A stretch of DNA of 35,683 nucleotides from Chloroflexota bacterium (GTDB taxonomy: Bacteria; Chloroflexota; Dehalococcoidia; GIF9; UBA5629): the NCBI GenBank assembly GCA_016865855.1, contig VGNX01000017.1:1-35683 (forward strand), in the 5' to 3' direction. Shown piece after piece: positions 25,501 to 33,553 of the stretch; the first letter of the stretch is position 1, and every line of letters begins with the position of its first letter. Position numbers and translations under genes: made by a program. The notes beneath the pieces are model-generated. The model was not told the DNA's origin and did no database searches. It worked only from the letters and a program-made list of their open reading frames with translations.

Positions 25501-25829
25501 TTATGGACACAGTAAGTTATAAGCTCGTTCTGGCCAAAGATTCAGCTATGCGCGATATCATAGTTGAAGCTGATGTTCCTACTACCGCCTACACATACGA
25601 AGGCACACTGGATTATAACTCCAACTATTTCTGGCAAGTCATGGCAATCGAACCATTCCCCAGCGACTGGAGTGCCACATTCTGCTTCCAGACCGAGGCT
25701 GCACCAATTCCACCACAACCACCTCAAGCAGCACAAGTAATTCCACTTTGGATCTGGGTAATTATTGCCATTGGCGTGGTATTAGATATCAGCTTATTTG
25801 TCCTTATCCTTCGTCGAAGATTGACATAG
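22572..25829 (+). CDS. cobalamin-regulated exported Asp-box (beta-propeller-like) surface protein with C-terminal anchor
   Basis: 1085 residues, not recognised as a named protein. Signal peptide (about 1-31). At least five Asp-box/BNR motifs (S-x-D-x-G-x-x-W/F): STDKGISW (about 91), STDGGVGW (about 151), SRNNGEIW (about 446), SPDFGDYW (about 559) and STDGGATF (about 652), typical of sialidase/VPS10-type beta-propellers; no sialidase active-site pattern is evident. Residues about 813-935 and 945-1045 look like two fibronectin-III-type domains (YYWRIKVQD, YFWQVMAIE). A membrane helix (about 1056-1078) and RRRLT end the protein. Start ATG has AGGAGG eight bases upstream. The riboswitch and terminator directly ahead imply expression when cobalamin is scarce, so a corrinoid-capture role is the natural hypothesis. 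Confidence 0.88.
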   Translation: MKTEHSVFGLLAIVLIIASIPLTTGSKPALADPGVLKWTRIDTPGGIIGRNDITSPSEVSRIAIGSDGKTFYAVDIANADTTTGSKALYKSTDKGISWSDAISRYLYQSMSPAEQNFFRVWDIAVAPDDVNFVAVVTNDSTTNLPWNVWVSTDGGVGWENTNCPAGGNISTIDISPNYGTRDIAIGTRTGTGGGTIWMVKTPGYNNWVAQGFTGDVMALKFSPSYRNDATIAIVYSDTTGTYLNAGIHDLNANTTDWTVIYVNPQPEITTGESGSSPKADQIISADLELPSDFSGQASSLRRFYISIDDAGTTNNGGIYRFDNTLGYRLMSATMTKRISSIAYYGTYASGKLLAGEVLGNPCSATVLTWFTDAPTTCPIPCWYPAMKPPTGAAGTDNCTGSGYGNAQIDWSPDGTTAYVGTASSKTLAPGVNWPNPYMTGEDLDESAFSLSRNNGEIWNQLAFIDTRISQLLDIAISPDCSTVYLASVNENLNCSGFDSVWRSQSSPIGSIWERVLCATTTEQACTTGQTDRAILSLAGDKADGQIICWAAVGTRKMMWSPDFGDYWASINPGLVIQDMATEDSKTLYVLNATGWVQKFTFSGTGWVSHAAVPTELDTGYSIATAYTGLTPDNDKGHIIVGSTGTGIYDVAYSTDGGATFTPIVIQLPTRGNTLVVASSGYKSDGNILAINSGGMYCWGIYSGKYEWEAWWGGPSRPSPVTSLAISRNYGFYFSTPASPYSPATPYIRWSAATAGLDPSISLGNANEPTGRLKICGGLETGEPVTAWVIDQRPYSSPQGGVWCYTDTLPWIGPTPISPVSETSVNYDPVTGRASEINLRWKPVSLSRGYQIQIAKDEDFALRVADIGSAWGGPFYTPYDLDTPALAIPPGGGTIIDSNGNTWTIPPLEAGHAYYWRIKVQDVAFGDAIKSPWSWREIFTVKTGLRIATPYYGPQLLLPDNGCLGCPVKSASFAWSPFMDTVSYKLVLAKDSAMRDIIVEADVPTTAYTYEGTLDYNSNYFWQVMAIEPFPSDWSATFCFQTEAAPIPPQPPQAAQVIPLWIWVIIAIGVVLDISLFVLILRRRLT

Positions 25830-25935
25830 ACAAGTTAGCAAAACTCTACAACTGACAAAAAGGCAAGAACTATTTTGCTGACTGTTAAGAAAACAGAGGA
25901 ATCACTTTAAGAAACACTTGGGAAACGCAGAAGAG

Positions 25936-26190
25936 CTAAAGTTGATCCGCCTTGACACGCCGCTGAAACCACGCAGCTATGAATATCAACACACCACCCA
26001 AAATAATAGAGACTAATATCTTTACCACCTCTGGCAAGTCCATGCTCAGAAAGAAGGTAAAGGTAAAAACGCCCGCGATGCAGGCAAGAATGTAACTTAC
26101 CAAATGGGCCTTGATCGGCTTTCTTTTGACTGCTCGCCAAATCAGCCAGCCGATAAAAGCCAGAGAGCCAATTACAGCTACAGCACCCAT
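25936..26190 (-). CDS. small membrane protein, 84 residues
   Basis: Three hydrophobic segments: VAVIGSLAFIGWLIW, YILACIAGVFTFTFFLS and ILVSIILGGVLIFIAAWF, joined by short basic loops (RAVKRKPIKAH, QRRVKADQL). The ATG is three bases after the stop of the 57-residue gene, with a weak GAGGGG ten bases upstream, so it is translationally coupled. An overlapping frame on the same strand has Cys- and Ser-rich non-membrane content and is not real. No family recognised; last gene of the minus-strand cassette. Confidence 0.7.
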   Translation of the reverse strand: MGAVAVIGSLAFIGWLIWRAVKRKPIKAHLVSYILACIAGVFTFTFFLSMDLPEVVKILVSIILGGVLIFIAAWFQRRVKADQL

Positions 26191-26193
26191 AAA

Positions 26194-26367
26194 TCACCAA
26201 CCCCTCTCATCGAAGTATTTTCCAAACAGACCAAACATAGCCGTAGTCAGAGCCAGACAAGCCAGTTTGCCCGGCTCAGAGAGGTTTTTAATATACTCCG
26301 CCGCCAAATAGCCAACTCCTGAAACACAAAGTAAGATTCCAAAACCATACAGAATATAAATTCTCAT
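26194..26367 (-). CDS. 57-residue membrane protein
   Basis: Short gene, easily missed. It encodes two hydrophobic stretches, YILYGFGILLCVSGVGYLAA and CLALTTAMFGLFG, separated by EYIKNLSEPGK, and ends KYFDERGW. The ATG at 26367 has GAGG seven bases upstream; the stop is three bases before the next ATG and the gene above ends 12 bases upstream, so the three genes are packed as an operon. No family recognised; a small subunit of a membrane complex is plausible. Confidence 0.72.
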   Translation of the reverse strand: MRIYILYGFGILLCVSGVGYLAAEYIKNLSEPGKLACLALTTAMFGLFGKYFDERGW

Positions 26368-26379
26368 TCTAAGACCTCG

Positions 26380-26928
26380 TCACCTACTAGGCTCGGGCAC
26401 AGGAACGGGCTGCGGTGGTATCTTTTCAAGATACCCCGGCACCTCAGGATAATAACTCAGGATTATCTTTCGCTCTACTTGCCCAAGCTCAATTCGCACA
26501 GTATATTCTCCATATTCTCCAGCCCAAAAGCCTGCTTTCTCCAAGTCCTCAACCCGCAATGTCCAGTCCAACGTTACATCCTCAAATGGTGCAAGCTGGA
26601 CGTCTTCGTCCAGCATCTGCAATATCTTTTTACCACCCTTCCAAACCGAGGCTTCTACATTAGACAAATATGTCGAAAAACTTCGATTCTCAATCTTATA
26701 TCTAAAATAAACAGGTTCTCCCTTTCTAGTCCCTGTGGTATAACCAGACTCCTTAACCCAGGATTGCTGCCAATAATCAGGCTCTATTACCTGTTCATGC
26801 TCTTGAACTGTGATATACAGCGTGTCATAGATGCCCAAGTAACCATCCACGACAAATATGGCTAAAATGCCAACAAAACAGACTAAAGCCAGGTATAGAT
26901 AAAGATTCGACTTACCTTTTGCTTCCAA
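26380..26928 (-). CDS. membrane-anchored extracytoplasmic protein
   Basis: 182 residues. N-terminal membrane helix (about 9-30, YLYLALVCFVGILAIFVVDG) and then an outside domain with a beta-rich character: EPVYFRYKIENRS, VEASVWKGGKKI, VTLDWTLRVEDL, EYTVRIELGQVERKIILSYY; Pro-rich tail (PPQPVPVPEPS). The middle recalls Ig-like domains that present an accessory domain outside the membrane. No ATG fits; a TTG at 26928 is the only likely start (in-frame stop six codons earlier), with a poor AAGG ten bases upstream. Function unknown. Confidence 0.72.
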   Translation of the reverse strand: MEAKGKSNLYLYLALVCFVGILAIFVVDGYLGIYDTLYITVQEHEQVIEPDYWQQSWVKESGYTTGTRKGEPVYFRYKIENRSFSTYLSNVEASVWKGGKKILQMLDEDVQLAPFEDVTLDWTLRVEDLEKAGFWAGEYGEYTVRIELGQVERKIILSYYPEVPGYLEKIPPQPVPVPEPSR

Positions 26929-26940
26929 AGCTAACCAACC

Positions 26941-26961
26941 TTATCAATTCATCTTTGATAA
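26941..26961 (-). other. perfect hairpin between two cassette genes
   Basis: TTATCAA and TTGATAA form a 7-bp stem with a seven-base loop, 12 bases upstream of the TTG start of the 182-residue protein and 26 bases after the IPT gene. No T-run follows on the minus strand, so it may tune translation or mRNA stability rather than terminate. Confidence 0.4.
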
Positions 26962-26987
26962 TATGAATCTGCTTGGTGAAGCTATCT

Positions 26988-28739
26988 TTAGTGCCCCCTT
27001 TTGATGCTCCGCAAGAAGAAAAATAATCGAGTTACAAAAGCGACGGCAACAACGACGACAAGTATGAACGCCCATAATGGCATAAGTCCAACCTTAACAA
27101 GTATTGGTGTGGTCCAGCCGCTATCATTACCGGCACCATCTACAGCTTTAATTCGCCAGTAATATTTTCCTCGAAGTAAAGCCTCAGCATCAGTCAAAGT
27201 ATACTTAGACTCAACCAGGTCTTCCTTAATCAACACCGTAGTTGCAAAGTCAGATTGAGAAGAAGATACCTGTAAACTATAGTAAACACCACTCGGGTCA
27301 GAAACATCGGCCCATTCAAAGGTAGGGGCAACACGATCGAAAAAGCCTACCCTATTTCTATCCTTTGGCGACACAATCTGTGGTAATGATGGTGGAGTTG
27401 TTTCCATAGTAAAAACACCCGAAGATGAGGCTCCACCAGCATCAGATGCTATTAAATTATGCTTGCCGCCCGGACTTTTAGGAGCTTTAAAACTCGCCTG
27501 AAAGTTGCCTTTAGCATCAGTGACCAATTTAGTAAACACAGCAACATTGTCATATTTAATAGTTAATTCTTTGTCTGCGCCAAAACCAGTGCCGTTGACC
27601 ACGATATCACAACCTACATGGCCCTCAGCAGGTTCTATGACCATTTTCGATAAAACAGCCAATTTAGCATCAGCAACATCAACAGCAGTAGTTGAAGCAC
27701 TATAAGCATCTATGAAATGGCTACCTCCGGTACTGGCAGGTATAGCCAAAGAGGTGGTCCAGCAACCTTCCCTATTAGCTGCGATATCGCTCTTGACAAC
27801 ACTACCATCAAACGTAACCGTTATGCCGCTTTCACTGCCGCCAAAACCGCAGCCATCGATGGTAATACTATCACCTACATACCCCGAATTCGGCTTAATT
27901 CTCACAGCAGAGGAGACAATAAAGGTGACGTCAGGAATTTCATCGGCCTTGGTAGAAGCACCTGAAGCGTCTATTGTATGAACGCCTTTAATAGAGTTAG
28001 GAACAACAAAGGTAACGTTCCACGACCCTTTGCTGTCAGCACTAGCCCCAGTCTTTGCATCAGTGCCATCATAGGTAACTCGAATGCCGCCTTCATCCTT
28101 GCCAAAGCCAGTACCACTGACACTAACTGAAGTACCAACATCACCAGACACCGGGCTAAGAGTGATTTTTGGACTGACTGTTAAGGTCACATCGGGAACA
28201 TCGCCCGCCTTAGTGGTACTTCCTGAGGCATCAACCGTGTGACTACCCTTGGCGGAGCTGGGCACAGAAAAGGTTGCGTTCCACGAGCCTTTATCATTAG
28301 CGGCAATTCCTGTCTTCATGTCTGTGCCATCATAAGTGACCTTAATGCTGCTTTCAGTAGCAGCGAAGCCCTTACCCTCAACAGTGACAGAATCGCCAAT
28401 AACACCTGAGTTTGGGTTAATGCCTATCGACGGAAGAACAGCAAAGGAGGCAGAAAAGACATGAGTACCAACCGGATTTTCCACTGTGACAGTATGATTC
28501 CCTCCATAGGCATCAGGTACAGTAAAGGTAACACTACCCCCCCCTGGCAGTGTGCCTTGCTTGACCCCAACTCCATCCCACTTAATGGAATAAGACCCGG
28601 CAGTCAATTCAGATATAGTCACCGTCGCCCCAATAACACCCGCCGTTGGAGTAATTCCAACAGCTTGAGCAGGAGCTGCAAAACAAAGAGCTAGAAGCAA
28701 AGCTAAACATAGAGCCGGAGCAGAAAATTTAACTTTCAC
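26988..28739 (-). CDS. exported IPT/TIG-repeat surface protein with C-terminal membrane anchor (second copy)
   Basis: 583 residues. Signal peptide (1-26, cut near AQA-V), about five IPT/TIG-like repeats of 80-90 residues (27-455). Repeats 2 and 3 are very alike: both carry VTYDGTD-x-KTG, KGSWN-x-TF and KG-x-HT-x-DASG. A fibronectin-III-like domain follows (about 465-555; YYWRIKAVDGAGNDSG), then a membrane helix (about 556-577) and a basic tail (RSIKRGH). Architecture equals 2010-3635, with one more repeat. Starts with GTG after a purine-rich GGAAGGGGGGAG site. It heads the four-gene minus-strand cassette. Likely an envelope scaffold or binding protein; function unknown. Confidence 0.85.
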   Translation of the reverse strand: MKVKFSAPALCLALLLALCFAAPAQAVGITPTAGVIGATVTISELTAGSYSIKWDGVGVKQGTLPGGGSVTFTVPDAYGGNHTVTVENPVGTHVFSASFAVLPSIGINPNSGVIGDSVTVEGKGFAATESSIKVTYDGTDMKTGIAANDKGSWNATFSVPSSAKGSHTVDASGSTTKAGDVPDVTLTVSPKITLSPVSGDVGTSVSVSGTGFGKDEGGIRVTYDGTDAKTGASADSKGSWNVTFVVPNSIKGVHTIDASGASTKADEIPDVTFIVSSAVRIKPNSGYVGDSITIDGCGFGGSESGITVTFDGSVVKSDIAANREGCWTTSLAIPASTGGSHFIDAYSASTTAVDVADAKLAVLSKMVIEPAEGHVGCDIVVNGTGFGADKELTIKYDNVAVFTKLVTDAKGNFQASFKAPKSPGGKHNLIASDAGGASSSGVFTMETTPPSLPQIVSPKDRNRVGFFDRVAPTFEWADVSDPSGVYYSLQVSSSQSDFATTVLIKEDLVESKYTLTDAEALLRGKYYWRIKAVDGAGNDSGWTTPILVKVGLMPLWAFILVVVVAVAFVTRLFFFLRSIKRGH

Positions 28740-28775
28740 GCTTGTCTCCCCCCTTCCTGCAAATAATCACATCCT

Positions 28776-28812
28776 ATTATAGCGCAAATTTAAGCAAAAG
28801 TTTTGCTTAAAT
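28776..28812 (-). promoter_or_regulatory. -10 box with a 25-base palindrome over the -35 region
   Basis: On the minus strand a perfect TATAAT lies at 28776-28781. At 28788-28812 there is a perfect inverted repeat with 12-base arms (ATTTAAGCAAAA / TTTTGCTTAAAT) around one base, occupying the place where a -35 box should be; no good -35 is present. It may be an operator for a regulator of the surface cassette or, read as RNA, a weak terminator of pheT 35 bases after its stop. Confidence 0.5.
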
Positions 28813-28846
28813 GAGAGGTTTTTTAACAATTCTGGTCGTGGACAAG

Positions 28847-31324
28847 TCAGCTCCTCAAGGTAGCTCCTAAATTGCGCTGCAATTTATCAATAATTTGCTC
28901 TTGGACTTTGTCAACTTCACTATCAGTCAAGGTATGCGCGGATGACTGATAGCCAATTCTAAAAGCGAGGGATTTCTTACCTGCCGGCACCTGTTCTCCC
29001 ACATAAAGGTCAAAAAGAGCGACCGAATTCACAAGAGAAAAGTTCTGAATGATAGCACAAATCTGTTGGTAGGTTATCTGCTCATCCACCAAAAGCGCAA
29101 TATCCCTGCTTGTGCTTGGATATCGGGGAATAGGTCTAATAGTTTTAAGACCAATACTAGCAGTCAGGGTCTCGCTAAACTCCTGAGCCGTTTTTCCGCT
29201 TTTTGGTTGATGCTTCCTAAGGCTAGATGCAGAGGATAATAGTTTATCTAAGTCAATCTCTATGAGATAAGCAGTCTCGGCAAGTCCAAAAGCTTCAGAT
29301 ACTTTGGGATGTATTTCACCCATGACACCCATTTTGCTATCGCCCACGATTATGATAGCATTTCTCCCTGGATATAAGCTTTCATCCTTACTTGCCTCAA
29401 AGCTGGCGATCAACCCCAGTCGTGATAAAACGGTCTCGACTATCCCCTTCGCAACAAAGAAGTCAATCGGTTCCTCTTTACCCTGCCAGGACAACCTACG
29501 CTGTGACCCACTAAGTACAGCACAAAGCATCTCCTTCTCCTGGGGTAAATCCCTCTCCCGAGGTAAGAAGACCTTCCCAATCTCAAAAAGCCTGATGTCA
29601 TCTTCTTGATATCTCTCGTTCCGAGCTAAAACCGATAGGAGACCAGCTCGCAAACTAGTACGAAGATATTCCTGCTCTCTGGACATTGGATTAGCCACTT
29701 TCATCGGAGTCGGACCTACCAGACGAAGCTCCGGCGAAAGCCTCCCCAGCATCTCCAGACTGGTCAAAGAATAGGTAAGTACCTCCTGAAAACCACAGCT
29801 AACAAGGATGCTGCGCAGTTGTCGTTTGAGAGACAACATCGGCACTGGCTCATGCCTTGGCAATTGTGAACTCAGCATGGTAGTCGGGATTCTGTCATAG
29901 CCAATGACACGAGCTACCTCTTCGGTTAAATCGGCGGCACAACTGACGTCTGTACGCCACCAAGGAACTTCCACGTGAACTTTTGAATTTGATTCAGTTT
30001 GTCGACAACCAAACCCCAATAGCTCCAAAGTCTCGGCTATTTCACTAACCTCCAACTCCACACCAAGAAGCCGTTTAATGTCAGCAACAGACAACAATAC
30101 AGGTTCCCTCTGCTGTTTGCCGGGATAAACATCAATAATTCCCTTAGCCACCTTACCACCAGCCAATTCCGTCATCAATTGAGTAGCTCGCTTTAACGCT
30201 ACTAGTGGTAAGTCTCGGCTAAGCCCCTTCTCAAATCGCAGCGAAGCTTCACTGCCTAGCCGAAGACCAAGGCTTCCCCGATGAATAACCGCCTGATTGA
30301 AGTTCGCTGATTCTATCAGAACAGTGGTAGTATTCTCCGTAACTTCAGTATCTGACCCTCCCATAATGCCAGCAACAGCGATGGCTCGCTCTTTGTCGGC
30401 AATCACCAGTATATTTGGGTTGAGAGTCTGCTCGACCCCATCCAACGTAGTTATAGTCTCACCATTTCCTGCTCGGCGTACGATAATCTTTTTCCCACGT
30501 ATCTCATTGTAGTCAAAGGCATGAAGTGGTTGCCCATATTCCAGCATCACATAATTTGTAACATCAACGATATTGTTAATAGGACGCATACCGCAAGCCA
30601 ACAAACGCCGTTGTAACCACTGAGGCGATGAAGTTACCTTAATCCCAGTCAGCAAGCTAGCACAGTACCTGGGACATAGCTCTGGCTCAAGGATTTCCAC
30701 TGAGGCAAAGGAATCTATTGCCTCTTCCAATTCCTGACACTGAACTTCAGGGATATGCACCTTATTTCCGGTAAGAGCTGCTATCTCCCTGGCGATACCA
30801 ATCACTGATAAACAGTCAGGGCGGTTCGGCGTTATGTCAAGGTCAAGAATCGTATCACCAAGATACTCAGTCAAAGGAATACCGATAGTCGCTTCTGGAG
30901 ATAGAATCATAATACCTTCGTGGCTATCCGAAATCCCCAATTCCTTCTCAGAGCAAACCACCCCCTCAGAAACAACACCACGAATCTTAGCTGGTTTCAA
31001 TTGCACAATTTCACCGCTGTGACCATCTGTGAGCTGAGCTCCCACATGGGCAAAAGCTACCTTACCACCAACTGCGACATTAGGCGCCCCACAGACCACG
31101 GTGGAACGCTGCTTCCCTAAATCAACGGTCACCAGCCTCAGACGATCGGCATTAGGATGGACAATAACATCAACTATTTTGCCAACCACTATATCGTTCC
31201 AGCTCCCACCAATCACCTCCATTCCCCCAACCTCCAACCCAGCCATAGTCAACCCTTCACACAGCTCCTCAAGCGGCATGGAAATGTCAACATATTCTTT
31301 TAGCCAGCGAAGTGAAACTTTCAT
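28847..31324 (-). CDS. pheT: phenylalanyl-tRNA synthetase beta subunit
   Basis: 825 residues, full length. N-terminal EMAP-like tRNA-binding domain (about 39-150; VVGKIVDVIVHPNADRLRL, VVCGAPNV), the B3/B4 editing domain (about 205-390; NNIVDVTNYVMLEYGQPLHAF), B5 (about 405-475) and the C-terminal anticodon-binding FDX-ACB domain (about 725-820; YPSTSRDIALLVDEQ). It starts 31 bases after pheS with a weak ribosome binding site. Last gene of the infC-rpmI-rplT-pheST operon. Confidence 0.98.
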   Translation of the reverse strand: MKVSLRWLKEYVDISMPLEELCEGLTMAGLEVGGMEVIGGSWNDIVVGKIVDVIVHPNADRLRLVTVDLGKQRSTVVCGAPNVAVGGKVAFAHVGAQLTDGHSGEIVQLKPAKIRGVVSEGVVCSEKELGISDSHEGIMILSPEATIGIPLTEYLGDTILDLDITPNRPDCLSVIGIAREIAALTGNKVHIPEVQCQELEEAIDSFASVEILEPELCPRYCASLLTGIKVTSSPQWLQRRLLACGMRPINNIVDVTNYVMLEYGQPLHAFDYNEIRGKKIIVRRAGNGETITTLDGVEQTLNPNILVIADKERAIAVAGIMGGSDTEVTENTTTVLIESANFNQAVIHRGSLGLRLGSEASLRFEKGLSRDLPLVALKRATQLMTELAGGKVAKGIIDVYPGKQQREPVLLSVADIKRLLGVELEVSEIAETLELLGFGCRQTESNSKVHVEVPWWRTDVSCAADLTEEVARVIGYDRIPTTMLSSQLPRHEPVPMLSLKRQLRSILVSCGFQEVLTYSLTSLEMLGRLSPELRLVGPTPMKVANPMSREQEYLRTSLRAGLLSVLARNERYQEDDIRLFEIGKVFLPRERDLPQEKEMLCAVLSGSQRRLSWQGKEEPIDFFVAKGIVETVLSRLGLIASFEASKDESLYPGRNAIIIVGDSKMGVMGEIHPKVSEAFGLAETAYLIEIDLDKLLSSASSLRKHQPKSGKTAQEFSETLTASIGLKTIRPIPRYPSTSRDIALLVDEQITYQQICAIIQNFSLVNSVALFDLYVGEQVPAGKKSLAFRIGYQSSAHTLTDSEVDKVQEQIIDKLQRNLGATLRS

Positions 31325-31355
31325 TATTACGTTCTAAGAATCAAAACAACCAGGT

Positions 31356-32402
31356 TCAGAATTGTCTTAGAAACCTGAGGTCATTACTATAAAAGAGGCG
31401 AATATCCTCTATGCCATAGCGAAGGATTGGAATACGTTCCACACCCATACCAAAAGCGAAACCCGAATAAACTTCAGGGTCGATGTCAACACGCCGAAGA
31501 ACTTCAGGATGGACCATGCCTGCACCTAAAATTTCAATCCAACCACTGTTGCCGCACAGTCGACATCCAGCGCCACGACATGCCAGGCAATCAATAGCCA
31601 CCTCAACACCAGGCTCCACAAAGGGGAAGTAATCGCAACGGAAACGGCATTTTCTCTCTTCGCCAAAAAGGCGACGAGCAAATTCAAAAAGAGTACCCTT
31701 CAAGTCAGCCAGGGTTATGTTTTTATCAACTGCCAGTCCTTCGACCTGATAAAACATCCACTCGTGAGTAGCGTCTGTGGCTTCATATCTATAGACTCGT
31801 CCCGGCGCTATTATTCTTATGGGCGGGCGTGATTTCTCCATAACCCTTATCTGGACTGGAGAGGTGTGTGTTCTCAAAAGCATGGGTTTATCGCCAGCTT
31901 CGGTCCCAGAGTCCACCCATAATGTGGCAAACATATCACGGGCTGGGTGGTCTACTGGCATGTTGAGAGCTTCGAAATTGTAATAGTCCCATTCCACCTC
32001 CGGCCCCTCAACAACTTGAAAACCCATGCTACTAAAAATATCACAAATCTCCTCGAGCGTCTGAGTTGTCGGATGGAGACGACCAAGAGAAACCCGCTGA
32101 CCGGGTAGGGTGATATCTAGGCTTTCACGTTGTAGAGAAGGAGCTAAACTCCGCTCTAAATTGCTTTTCTTCTCAGTAAAGGCGTCTTCAAGAGCCCTCT
32201 TAAGTTCATTGGCTCGAGTTCCAGCTGTACGCCTCTCTTTTAACGGCAAAGTTGCTAACGAACGTAGAATCTGTATTAAACTACTTTTCCTGCCTAAATA
32301 ACGAATTCGCCAAACTTCAAGCTCACTGACATCGGTGACTCTGCCTAGCTCATCAAAAGCTTTAGAGGCAAGCTCTTCAACCTGATTTAGCATCATTCTC
32401 AC
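31356..32402 (-). CDS. pheS: phenylalanyl-tRNA synthetase alpha subunit
   Basis: 348 residues. N-terminal coiled coil, then the class II core: [19 protein letters not shown], motif 2 [19 protein letters not shown] and motif 3 [17 protein letters not shown]. It contains the Cys4 zinc-knuckle-like insertion [12 protein letters not shown] found in many bacterial PheS. The start is uncertain: GTG at 32402 or the ATGs at 32396/32393, none with a clear ribosome binding site. rplT ends 15 bases upstream, so coupling is likely. Confidence 0.97.
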   Translation of the reverse strand: MRMMLNQVEELASKAFDELGRVTDVSELEVWRIRYLGRKSSLIQILRSLATLPLKERRTAGTRANELKRALEDAFTEKKSNLERSLAPSLQRESLDITLPGQRVSLGRLHPTTQTLEEICDIFSSMGFQVVEGPEVEWDYYNFEALNMPVDHPARDMFATLWVDSGTEAGDKPMLLRTHTSPVQIRVMEKSRPPIRIIAPGRVYRYEATDATHEWMFYQVEGLAVDKNITLADLKGTLFEFARRLFGEERKCRFRCDYFPFVEPGVEVAIDCLACRGAGCRLCGNSGWIEILGAGMVHPEVLRRVDIDPEVYSGFAFGMGVERIPILRYGIEDIRLFYSNDLRFLRQF

Positions 32403-32417
32403 TATGTGAGGGGGATT

Positions 32418-32777
32418 TTAGCTCTCAAGTTTGGCTGAAGCTAGAGTTAGTAACTTGGAGAAGCTGGATGGATCTTTTACTGCCATTTCTGCCAATGCTT
32501 TGCGGTTGATCTCCACATCGGCTTTTTTTAGGCCATCCATGAATTGGCTATAGGAAAGCCCTCCAGCCCGGGCAGCTGCATTTATCCTAATAATCCACAA
32601 CCGCCTCATATCACCCTTGCGCTCTCGACGATGGCGATAGGCATAAAATAAAGCATGCATCATAGACTCATGGGCACGCCGGAATAGAGAATGCCTAGTA
32701 GCCTTATGCCCCTTAGTTAACTTCAGTACCTTTTTATGTCGTCTATGAGTGACTATTCCGCCTTTAACTCGTGGCAA
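32418..32777 (-). CDS. rplT: 50S ribosomal protein L20
   Basis: 119 residues, normal length. Seen: the basic N-terminal tail ([19 protein letters not shown]), [34 protein letters not shown] and [17 protein letters not shown]. It starts with TTG, supported by GGAGG six bases upstream and by the conserved N-terminus. L20 represses its own operon in several bacteria by binding the leader; no such site is clear here. Confidence 0.98.
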   Translation of the reverse strand: MPRVKGGIVTHRRHKKVLKLTKGHKATRHSLFRRAHESMMHALFYAYRHRRERKGDMRRLWIIRINAAARAGGLSYSQFMDGLKKADVEINRKALAEMAVKDPSSFSKLLTLASAKLES

Positions 32778-32792
32778 TTACTTCCTCCTAAT

Positions 32793-32996
32793 CTATTTCA
32801 AGCCATAGGGCAGTAGTCTCTTTAATCTAACCTTATCAGAAGGGTGAACAGTAATCATATCATCATAAAGGCGCTTAGTCCTGGCCGGTTTCTTACGCCT
32901 TAGATGGCTCTTGCCACCTTTGACACGCATAATTTTGCCGCTGCCAGTGATGTGGAAGCGGCTCTTAGCTCCTTTATGGGTCTTAAGTTTCGGCAT
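32793..32996 (-). CDS. rpmI: 50S ribosomal protein L35
   Basis: 67 residues, complete. [20 protein letters not shown] at the start, then [15 protein letters not shown]. The ATG directly follows the infC stop codon (no gap), with GGAGAAAG inside the end of infC, so translation is coupled. rplT starts 15 bases after. Confidence 0.97.
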   Translation of the reverse strand: MPKLKTHKGAKSRFHITGSGKIMRVKGGKSHLRRKKPARTKRLYDDMITVHPSDKVRLKRLLPYGLK

Positions 32997-33545
32997 CTAA
33001 ACTTTCTCCTCAACAGCTGGTTTCTTAGTCTGTTTGGTCGAAGTGGGCGAAAGCACTAAGCTCATAATACGGCCCTCTGAAGATGGTGTCCCATCCAACA
33101 CTGCTATGTCTTTCAAATCATCTGCTGCTTTTCGCAATAGCTTCAAACCTAGTTCCGGGTGAGTGATCTCCCGGCCCCGGAAAATTATAAAAAACTTTAC
33201 CTTATCACCCTCCTCCAGCAGTTTCCTCGCAATCTTAATTTTAGTCTCAAGGTCATGTTCCTTCACCCTGGGCCTGACTCGAATTTCCTTAAGTACACCA
33301 CCTCTCTGACCCTTTCGTGCTTTACGCTCCTTTTTGGTCTGCTCGTATCTATATCTTCCATAGTCAAGAAGTCGACATACAGGGGGAACTGAACTTGGCG
33401 CCACCTCCACCAAATCAAGACTGCGTTCGTTAGCGATCTGTAACGCCTTCTCAAGCGGGAATACTCCCAGCTGTGCTCCTGTCTCCCCTATAAGCCGAAC
33501 CTCCTTAGCTCTAATCCACCGATTAATGCGTAGCTCCTTGATTAT
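32997..33545 (-). CDS. infC: translation initiation factor IF-3, probably started from AUA (or AUC)
   Basis: 182 residues when begun at the ATA at 33545. N domain RAKEVRLIGETGAQLG and DLVEVAPSSVPPVCRLLDYG; C domain KEIRVRPRVKEHDL, EEGDKVKFFIIFRGREITH and a short Lys/Glu tail. No ATG exists near the 5' end. A GTG at 33557 overlaps the ribosome binding site AAGGAGGTGA (33554-33563) and so can hardly be used. The codons ATA (33545) and ATC (33542) lie downstream at usable distance, and starting at ATA gives the same N-terminal length as I recall for Bacillus IF-3. Rare AUU-type starts are the known device for infC autoregulation. Confidence 0.9.
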   Translation of the reverse strand: MIKELRINRWIRAKEVRLIGETGAQLGVFPLEKALQIANERSLDLVEVAPSSVPPVCRLLDYGRYRYEQTKKERKARKGQRGGVLKEIRVRPRVKEHDLETKIKIARKLLEEGDKVKFFIIFRGREITHPELGLKLLRKAADDLKDIAVLDGTPSSEGRIMSLVLSPTSTKQTKKPAVEEKV

Positions 33546-33553
33546 GTCTTTCC

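Noticed and set aside
25907-26200. 97-codon minus-strand frame overlapping the 84-residue membrane protein
   Set aside because: It is out of frame with clean membrane segments, has a Cys/Ser/Arg-rich composition and begins before the stop of the upstream small gene.
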